From NCBI GenBank assembly GCA_027318945.1, contig DAHVOF010000089.1:1-20298 (forward strand): DNA of 20,298 bases. Reading direction: 5' to 3'. Shown in pieces: positions 15,349 through 20,298 of the stretch (position 1 is the stretch's first letter; each line of letters starts with the position of its first letter). Source of the DNA: Actinomycetota bacterium. GTDB taxonomy: Bacteria > Actinomycetota > Acidimicrobiia > Acidimicrobiales > Acidimicrobiaceae. Below the pieces are notes generated by a model that did not search any database, was not told where the DNA came from, and saw only the letters and a list, made by a program, of their open reading frames with translations. Made by a program: the position numbers and the translations under genes.

Positions 15349-16047
15349 ATGGCCAGAAAGCAGAAAACCGGTCAGGATGGGCATTCAACCAGGCCCAGAG
15401 GGGTTGTAGCCCAACCGCGTCTTCCGGGTCCGCAGCGGAGAACAGCCATAATGCACCATGCGCTTCAATGCTTTTCCACAAGCGGCTATCACCTCACTTC
15501 GATGGACGACATCGCTCGTGAAGCCGGCATAACCAAGCCCATTATTTACAGGCATTTCCCGTCGAAGAGGCAGCTGTACGCAGACCTGATCCGCACTGCA
15601 GGCGAGGAGCTGTGCAACAGGATCAGGGTCGCAACGGAGCGCGCCAAGACACCTCATCAGAGGGTCGCACTCGGATTCGAAGCTTATTTCCGCTTTGCAT
15701 GCGAATCCAGGGCTGGCTACGAGTTGCTCTTTGGTTCGGGACCCCGCCGGGATCCGGAGTTCAGAGACGCGATTGTGCAGATTGAGACCGAGATTGCCGA
15801 TTTGGTTACTTCGAAGATCGAGGCAGACATTGACGAAACCGAGAGAAGATTTGTCGCACTGGGCGTGATTTCCCTCGCTGAAGGAACCGTGAGAAGGTGG
15901 CTCTCGACGCTGGATCCTCGGACATACCCGCATTTTGCATCAGTCCCGTTTGAGGAGACAGATGCGGCCGCATGGTCGCACCGCATGACAAACCTAGCCT
16001 GGGCAGGCCTCAGAGGAGTGAGGCGAGACACGGAGCTCACCCGCTAA
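15349..16047 (+). CDS. TetR family transcriptional regulator
   Basis: A 232-residue protein. After a basic N-terminal extension of about 28 residues comes the TetR DNA-binding domain (about 30-78): helix 1 RRTAIMHHALQCFSTSGYHLT, then MDDIAREAGITKPIIYRHF, the canonical helix-turn-helix, then PSKRQLYADLI. The C-terminal ligand/dimer domain (YFRFACESRAGYELLFGSG; RRFVALGVISLAEGTVRRWL) resembles TetRs that neighbour acyl-CoA metabolism genes. The stop TAA (16045-16047) overlaps the TAG of the convergent acyl-CoA dehydrogenase. No good SD precedes the ATG (AGGA is about 13 nt away). Probable repressor of the dehydrogenase promoter; the ligand, perhaps an acyl-CoA, is inference. Confidence 0.88.
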   Translation: MARKQKTGQDGHSTRPRGVVAQPRLPGPQRRTAIMHHALQCFSTSGYHLTSMDDIAREAGITKPIIYRHFPSKRQLYADLIRTAGEELCNRIRVATERAKTPHQRVALGFEAYFRFACESRAGYELLFGSGPRRDPEFRDAIVQIETEIADLVTSKIEADIDETERRFVALGVISLAEGTVRRWLSTLDPRTYPHFASVPFEETDAAAWSHRMTNLAWAGLRGVRRDTELTR

Positions 16048-17258
16048 CGGATGTGCACCTGTGATAACGCTCTTGAGATGATCAGTCTCTGTATTTCAGA
16101 TGTTCCTTCAAATATGGTGTAGATCTTCGCGTCACGATACCATCGCTGCACAGGGTATTCCCGAACGTAACCATAACCGCCAAGGATCTGCACTGCCTCT
16201 TCGGTCACTCTGACGGCAGTCTCGCCGGCAAAGAGCTTGGACATCGACCCCTGGGCGGAATCGAAAGGGACCTTGTTGGCGGCCATCCATGCGGCCCGAT
16301 AAACCAGCAACCTGGCGGCGTCGATCATGACAGCCATGTCGGCCAGCTTAAAGGCAATCCCCTGATTTTCGATTATCGGTCTGCCGAACTGAACACGCTG
16401 TTTGGAATAATCGAGGGCAAACTCATAGGCTGCCCTTGCGATACCCAGGGCCTGCGAGCCAACCAATGGCCTTGAAGCTTCAAAGGTTGCCATTGCCGCC
16501 TGCGTCTTGGATCTCTTCCCCTCTTTGGCCCGGACAAGCCTCTCGTCGAGCGCTTCCTTGCCTCCGAGCAGCGCCGATCCCGGAATCTTGCAGTTGTCAA
16601 GAACAACCTCCGCCGTATGCGACGCCCGAATGCCGAGCTTCTTGAACTTCTGCCCCATCGAGATTCCCTTGGTTCCAGGCCCGATGACGAAAGATGCCTG
16701 GCCTCTCGCCCCAAGCGACGGATCCACGCTGGCTACGATGACGTGTACATCTGCAATCCCGCCATTGGTGATCCAGGTCTTGGTGCCGTCAAGAGTCCAG
16801 GTATCGGAGGCCTGATCATACACTGCTTTCGTACGCAGCGATGACACATCGGAACCAGCGTCAGGTTCACTGACCGCAAAAGCAGCCAGCTGCGGCTTAT
16901 CGGCAGTGCCGACGCACTGCGGCAACCACTCGCCAATCTGCTGCGGCGTACCGTTGGCCATTATGCCCGCAATGGCAAGGCTGGAGCCAAAGATGGCTAG
17001 GGTGATTCCTGCATCCCCCCATGCCATCTCCTCGTTCGCTAAAGCGAGCGTCAGGCCAGTTGGATCAGCATACCCGTTAGCTATGAAATCCAGCGAGTAA
17101 AGGCCTACCTTCGCGGCCTCTTGTATAATCGGCCATGGCGTTTCTTCGCGCTCGTCCCACTCAGAAGCGGCAGGACGGATCACTTTCTCCGCGAAGTCAT
17201 GAACCCATTGCTTGATTCCCAGCTGATCTTCATTGAGTTGTAGTGAAAACTCTCCCAT
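16044..17258 (-). CDS. Acyl-CoA dehydrogenase
   Basis: From the ATG at 17258 (AGAGGA 6 nt upstream; a longer reading to 17297 lacks this SD) this is 404 residues, full length for the family. The FAD/substrate signature is FAVSEPDAGSDVSSLRTKA (about 117-135), the middle domain has TWTLDGTKTWITNGGIADV, and the C-terminal helical domain contains RVQFGRPIIENQGIAFKLADM, ILGGYGYVREYPVQRWYRDAK and IFEGTSEIQR, where E384 is the predicted catalytic base. It oxidises an acyl-CoA to the 2-enoyl-CoA, passing electrons to ETF. A charged insert (EALDERLVRAKEGKRSK) lies before the C-terminal domain. Chain-length specificity cannot be read. The only pathway partner nearby is the convergent TetR. Confidence 0.94.
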   Translation of the reverse strand: MGEFSLQLNEDQLGIKQWVHDFAEKVIRPAASEWDEREETPWPIIQEAAKVGLYSLDFIANGYADPTGLTLALANEEMAWGDAGITLAIFGSSLAIAGIMANGTPQQIGEWLPQCVGTADKPQLAAFAVSEPDAGSDVSSLRTKAVYDQASDTWTLDGTKTWITNGGIADVHVIVASVDPSLGARGQASFVIGPGTKGISMGQKFKKLGIRASHTAEVVLDNCKIPGSALLGGKEALDERLVRAKEGKRSKTQAAMATFEASRPLVGSQALGIARAAYEFALDYSKQRVQFGRPIIENQGIAFKLADMAVMIDAARLLVYRAAWMAANKVPFDSAQGSMSKLFAGETAVRVTEEAVQILGGYGYVREYPVQRWYRDAKIYTIFEGTSEIQRLIISRALSQVHIR

Positions 17259-17280
17259 GCCAAATCCTCTCGACCAATTC

Positions 17281-17316
17281 CCTACATATGTTACCAATCA
17301 GTAAGTAACGGGTCAA
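17281..17316 (-). promoter_or_regulatory. Acyl-CoA dehydrogenase promoter with palindromic operator in the spacer
   Basis: On the minus strand TTGACC (17316-17311), a 17-nt spacer and TAACAT (17293-17288) form a good promoter, predicting a start near 17281 and a leader of about 22 nt ending in the AGAGGA SD. The 20 bp at 17290-17309 form an imperfect palindrome with 5-bp outer arms GTTAC/GTAAC. It fills the spacer and overlaps the -10, where a repressor would be expected to bind. An inner TTAC-N6-GTAA is also present. Confidence 0.6.
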
Positions 17317-17321
17317 CAACA

Positions 17322-17354
17322 GTTGAACTAAGAACCAGGAGTTCTTAGTTCAAC
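17322..17354. terminator. Perfect 14-bp hairpin between csp and the acyl-CoA dehydrogenase gene
   Basis: GTTGAACTAAGAAC (17322-17335) and GTTCTTAGTTCAAC (17341-17354) are exact reverse complements around a 5-nt loop. It lies 39 bp after the csp stop and just upstream of the dehydrogenase promoter, so it most likely ends csp transcription. No long U-tract follows (the transcript continues UGUUGUUGACC), so it would be a U-poor terminator; an operator or mRNA 3'-end protector is also possible. Confidence 0.6.
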
Positions 17355-17393
17355 CAGAGCATCGTGCCAAAAGATTTGGGTGGAAAGCGTTGG

Positions 17394-17594
17394 CTAAGAG
17401 AGTCGAACGTCCACAGCCTGAAGACCCTTGGGGCCTTCCTGGACCTCGAACTCGACAGCCTGCCCCTCTTCCAAGACTCTGTAACCATTCATCTGAATAG
17501 CACTAAAGTGAACAAAAACATCTGCACCATTGTCCTGAGAAATAAAGCCGAAGCCCTTCTCAGAGTTGAACCACTTAACAGTACCGGTCGCCAC
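17394..17594 (-). CDS. csp: CspA-family cold-shock protein
   Basis: From a GTG at 17594 this is 66 residues, the standard CspA length; the reading frame can be opened to 17630 but this would add an atypical N-terminus and lose the SD (AAGGGAG, about 9 nt before the GTG). The single cold-shock domain has TGTVKWFNSEKGFGFISQD (RNP1 KGFGFI) and DVFVHFSAI (RNP2 VFVHF). It binds single-stranded RNA/DNA and acts as an RNA chaperone in the cytoplasm. It has its own predicted promoter, a long structured leader, and a strong hairpin behind it, so it is probably monocistronic. Confidence 0.95.
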   Translation of the reverse strand: MATGTVKWFNSEKGFGFISQDNGADVFVHFSAIQMNGYRVLEEGQAVEFEVQEGPKGLQAVDVRLS

Positions 17595-17735
17595 TGTGGC
17601 GATCTCCCTTCTAAAAAAGCAACTACACACAAGAAGGGTATTTCCATTGTCACAAGAAAAAAGTCTCTACTAGACAGCATTCAGATGGGTCGGCTACCCC
17701 TTCTCAAACTGCCACGATAGCACCTGCGCCACAGC
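17595..17735 (-). promoter_or_regulatory. Long csp 5' leader with alternative SD-sequestering pairings
   Basis: From the predicted start (about 17729) to the GTG the leader is about 135 nt. In mRNA order it holds AGAAGGGG (17704-17697), CCCUUCU (17638-17632) and AGAAGGG (17612-17606). The last one is the csp SD. CCCUUCU is perfectly complementary to both, so it can either mask the SD (7 bp, 19-nt loop) or pair upstream (UACCCUUCU with AGAAGGGGUA, 9 bp with one bulged G) and free it. Long switching leaders are known for cspA in other bacteria. The switch here is inferred from sequence only. Confidence 0.5.
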
Positions 17736-17764
17736 ATTAGCCACAATTATTTTTTAAATGGCAA
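17736..17764 (-). promoter_or_regulatory. csp: Predicted csp promoter
   Basis: On the minus strand TTGCCA (17764-17759, 5/6 match to the -35 consensus), a 17-nt AT-rich spacer and GCTAAT (17741-17736, 4/6 to the -10) fit a housekeeping-type promoter with a start near 17729. It lies in the gap between the cysS stop and csp. The rest of that gap (17765-17845) shows no clear terminator for cysS. Confidence 0.5.
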
Positions 17765-17845
17765 ACTAACCCAGCCGATCCCGGTTCACCTGAGGGTATT
17801 ATCCCAGTCCTTTTGCCTGCCCGGTCAGGTCCTCGCGTGCCGCTT

Positions 17846-19213
17846 TCAGAGCTTTCTAACCTTGGGTCCAGACGTAGTGTCCTCAACCGAAAAGCCAAGC
17901 TCCAAAATATCGTTTCTCAGCCTGTCGGAAAGATCGAAGTCTCTTTCCGAACGCGCTAGCTCCCGCCTTTCCAGCAGTTCAACCACCCCAGCTGGCAACT
18001 CCTCGCCGCCGCCCTCTCGCAAGACGAGACCAAGAGCACCGAGCAAATGGGCCATCGTGGCGCCCAAACTAACCGCCTCGACGAGCCTTCCCTCGTCGAG
18101 CGACTGGTTCACCAATGATCGCAATTCGAAAAGCCTCGCCATCGCAGTGGGAGTATCGAGATCGTAGTCCATTGCCTCGATGAATCGTCGTAGCTCAATG
18201 TCGCTAAATGATGCTCCGGAAAGATCTCCTCCGGCCTCGATCACGCGTTGATACGTAGCGTCGAGCCTCGCAAGAGCCCTCGAAGCTTCAGCTATCGTCT
18301 GCGAGTTCACCTCCAGCGGAGACCGGTAGTGCGACTGAAGCACCAGAAGCCTGTAAGCCCTAGGGTCGGTATGATCAAGCAGATCGTCGAGAGTGGTGAA
18401 GTTGCCCAGAGACTTGGACATTTTCTCGCTTCCCACCATGACAAATCCATTGTGGACCCAGTGGCGAGAGAAGCTGTAATGCATCGCCTCCGCCTGCGCG
18501 CGCTCGTTTTCGTGGTGCGGAAAAGACAGATCGAGCCCTCCCCCGTGCAGGTCAAACTCTTCGCCGAGGATATCCACCGACATCACCACGCATTCCGTGT
18601 GCCAGCCTGGCCTGCCGGGACCCCACGGAGAGTCCCAGGACCATGACGAGTCACCTGAGAACTTCCACAAGACAAAGTCCATCGGAGACCGCTTGAAGTC
18701 CTTCTCCGCAATGCGTGCGCCGGCTTTGAGAGAATCAAGGCTCTGCCGCGCAAGAAGCCCGTAATCTTCGATTTCACTCACGTCAAAATAAATTCCGTCC
18801 TCGCCTTGATAGGCGACGCCGGTACGAACGAGAGAATCGATCAGCTCGATCATCTTGTGCACATAATCGGTTGCATGTGGAATGCTATGAGGCTCTAGAA
18901 CACCTAGCTTGGCCATCGTGGAGAACCATTTTCCCTCAAATTCCGACGCAACCTCCCAAGGAGAACGGTTTTCGGTCTCCGCCCTCTCTAAAATCTTGTC
19001 ATCAACATCCGTGATGTTTGAAACGTGTCTCACATCGAGGCCACGCCACTGCAGATATCTACGGAGAATGTCGAAGACCAAGGCGTAACGACCGTGCCCA
19101 AGATGAGCGAGATCGTATACCGTAGGTCCACAGACGTACATGGAGAAGCGACCAGAAGTAACCGGGACAATCTCGACGATGTCCCCAACTGCAGTATCAA
19201 AAAGACGAAGCAC
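17846..19213 (-). CDS. cysS: Cysteine-tRNA ligase
   Basis: A 455-residue class Ia aminoacyl-tRNA synthetase, normal length for CysS. The HIGH-type motif is HLGH (37-40), the KMSKS motif is exact at 264-268, and the zinc site is C28 (YVCGPTVYD), C208 (WHTECVVMS), H233 and E237 (FPHHENE). The presence of the whole DALR/anticodon-binding C-terminus (to GPKVRKL) argues for CysS rather than the shorter paralogue MshC of mycothiol synthesis. It charges tRNA-Cys in the cytoplasm. The GTG start has no SD, and only 21 bp separate it from the divergent valS start, so a leaderless mRNA is plausible. Confidence 0.96.
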   Translation of the reverse strand: MLRLFDTAVGDIVEIVPVTSGRFSMYVCGPTVYDLAHLGHGRYALVFDILRRYLQWRGLDVRHVSNITDVDDKILERAETENRSPWEVASEFEGKWFSTMAKLGVLEPHSIPHATDYVHKMIELIDSLVRTGVAYQGEDGIYFDVSEIEDYGLLARQSLDSLKAGARIAEKDFKRSPMDFVLWKFSGDSSWSWDSPWGPGRPGWHTECVVMSVDILGEEFDLHGGGLDLSFPHHENERAQAEAMHYSFSRHWVHNGFVMVGSEKMSKSLGNFTTLDDLLDHTDPRAYRLLVLQSHYRSPLEVNSQTIAEASRALARLDATYQRVIEAGGDLSGASFSDIELRRFIEAMDYDLDTPTAMARLFELRSLVNQSLDEGRLVEAVSLGATMAHLLGALGLVLREGGGEELPAGVVELLERRELARSERDFDLSDRLRNDILELGFSVEDTTSGPKVRKL

Positions 19214-19234
19214 AAAAGGTACGGTACCGGATAG
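19214..19234. promoter_or_regulatory. Very short divergent cysS/valS control region with palindrome
   Basis: The 21 bp contain the perfect palindrome GGTAC-G-GTACC (19218-19228). It presents TACGGT on the plus strand (19220-19225) and TACCGT on the minus strand (19226-19221), both TANNNT-type -10 hexamers. Predicted starts would be near 19232 for valS and at the cysS GTG for cysS. Neither gene has a clear SD. No convincing -35 boxes are visible. By-eye inference. Confidence 0.4.
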
Positions 19235-20298
19235 ATGAGTTATTCAGTCCCCGAAAAGCCATCTCTTGATGGATTAGAGGAAAAATGGTTGAAAAAATGG
19301 AGCGAAAGCGGCACTTACAAGTACCGAAACGGCACTGAAAGAAGCAAAATATACTCCATCGACACTCCGCCGCCCACGGTAAGTGGTTCCCTTCACATTG
19401 GCCACGTCTTTTCCTACACCCACACTGATGTGATAGCCCGCTACAAGCGGATGAAGGGTTTGAGCGTCTTCTATCCCATTGGTTGGGACGACAACGGAGT
19501 GCCAACCGAGAGAAGAGTCCAAAACTATTACGGGGTGCGCTGCGACCCGTCGCTAGCCTACGACCCGGACTTCACTCCCCCTTCAGACGCCGGTGGCAAG
19601 CAGCTTCCGGTTTCCAGGCGAAATTTCATCGAACTTTGCGTAGCTCTCACAGCGGAAGACGAAAAGGCTTTCGAGGATCTATGGAAGCATCTCGGGCTGT
19701 CGGTCGATTGGGACCTCACATACACAACGGTGGGCCCCCACGCTCAGCGAGTTAGCCAGGCCGCGTTCCTGAAGCTTTTAGAAAAAGGGGAGATATTCAG
19801 TTCGGAAGCGCCGACCCTGTGGGATGTCGATTTTGCGACAGCCGTCTCGCAAGCGGAGCTCGAAGATCGAGAGATAGAGGGCTCGTTCCACAAAGTACGC
19901 TTTTACAAGGAAAGCGACAACTCGGAGGTCGTGATCGAGACGACGAGGCCCGAGTTGATACCTGCTGTAGTCGCTCTCGTCGCCAATCCGAAGGATGCTC
20001 GATTCCAAAAACTGTTCGGGACGTCCGTCTACTCTCCGCTATTCGGCGTCAAAGTTCCCGTGGTCGCCCACGAATTGGCCGACCCCGACAAGGGATCTGG
20101 AATCGCGATGGTTTGCACCTTCGGCGATCTTACGGATGTCACCTGGTGGAAAGAGCTAAATCTCGACCTGCGCCTGATCGTTGCACGGGACGGGCGTCTA
20201 CTGGAGCCGCAATGGGGATCGGCGGGCTGGGAATCTCGCGACACAAGACTCGCCGAAGCCAACTACTCGGAGATCTCCGGGAAACCCGTTCGTCGAGC
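19235..20298 (+). CDS. valS: Valine-tRNA ligase (3' part cut by window edge)
   Basis: The ATG at 19235 opens a frame that stays open to the window end (354 complete codons). The start reads SVPEKPSLDGLEEKW, the HIGH motif is at 54-57 (SGSLHIGHVFS), and the block GWDDNGVPTERRVQNYYGVRCDPSL is typical of the ValS type shared by actinobacteria, Rickettsia and archaea. The start of the CP1 editing domain follows with VIETTRPELIPAVVALVAN and GSGIAMVCTFGDLTDVTWW. The KMSKS loop and anticodon-binding domain lie outside the window. Cytoplasmic; charges tRNA-Val and edits mischarged Thr. Divergent from cysS with 21 bp between start codons; no SD beyond a weak GGAT. Confidence 0.94.
   Translation, partial: MSYSVPEKPSLDGLEEKWLKKWSESGTYKYRNGTERSKIYSIDTPPPTVSGSLHIGHVFSYTHTDVIARYKRMKGLSVFYPIGWDDNGVPTERRVQNYYGVRCDPSLAYDPDFTPPSDAGGKQLPVSRRNFIELCVALTAEDEKAFEDLWKHLGLSVDWDLTYTTVGPHAQRVSQAAFLKLLEKGEIFSSEAPTLWDVDFATAVSQAELEDREIEGSFHKVRFYKESDNSEVVIETTRPELIPAVVALVANPKDARFQKLFGTSVYSPLFGVKVPVVAHELADPDKGSGIAMVCTFGDLTDVTWWKELNLDLRLIVARDGRLLEPQWGSAGWESRDTRLAEANYSEISGKPVRR

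Noticed and set aside
17846..19213. Mycothiol ligase MshC instead of CysS
   Set aside because: The length (455 residues), exact KMSKS and a full C-terminal DALR/anticodon region fit CysS; MshC is shorter and lacks this region.

Overview
The window looks like a chromosomal segment of an actinobacterium (Actinomycetota), possibly of the Acidimicrobiia type. The evidence is gene content: a PdtaS-type sensor kinase, a DUF3107 protein ahead of a pair of ArsA/Get3-like ATPases of the Rv3679/Rv3680 kind, an actinobacterial sulfite-oxidase-like Mo protein, and a ValS with the 'GWDDNGVPTERRVQN' signature. Many genes start with GTG, several starts lack a Shine-Dalgarno (SD), and base composition is moderately GC-rich. 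The class-level placement is inference. I see no insertion sequence, phage gene, CRISPR array, tRNA or rRNA.

Layout. (1) 1-4521, minus strand: a five-gene run read right to left as DUF3107 - Get3-like ATPase A - Get3-like ATPase B - PHP phosphoesterase - PdtaS-like kinase (cut by the window edge). Overlaps and tiny gaps suggest one transcript. (2) 4732-6797: mrp (ApbC/NBP35-type ATPase, minus) and a divergent winged-helix regulator with a SufR-like C-terminal cysteine set (plus), sharing a short promoter region. (3) 6826-15068, minus strand: a very compact run gmd - ccmA - ccmB - ccmC - ccmD - ccmE - ccmF - ccmG - ccmH(+CcmI-like TPR) - sulfite-oxidase-like gene. This is a complete System I cytochrome c maturation set; most well-known Actinobacteria use System II, so this is notable. 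(4) 15349-17258: a TetR regulator (plus) and an acyl-CoA dehydrogenase (minus) that meet tail to tail with overlapping stop codons. The dehydrogenase has a good promoter whose spacer is filled by a palindrome. (5) 17394-19213, minus strand: a cold-shock protein gene with a long leader and cysS. (6) 19235-end, plus strand: valS, cut by the window edge, divergent from cysS with only 21 bp between the start codons.

How the genes work together. CcmAB with CcmCD load haem onto CcmE, CcmF ligates it to apocytochrome, and CcmG/CcmH keep the apocytochrome thiols reduced; all are present as one transcription unit behind gmd. Mrp and its divergent cysteine-rich regulator suggest Fe-S-linked control. 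The TetR probably controls the adjacent acyl-CoA dehydrogenase.

The observations most worth following are non-coding. The csp leader contains one CCCUUCU segment that can pair either with an upstream AGAAGGGG or with the AGAAGGG that forms the csp SD, a possible bistable RNA switch. The cysS/valS gap holds a small palindrome offering a -10-like hexamer to each strand. Palindromes also sit on the gmd and acyl-CoA dehydrogenase promoters. Coding-level oddities are an Mrp without the usual CXXC and an ATPase pair in which only one partner keeps the signature lysine.
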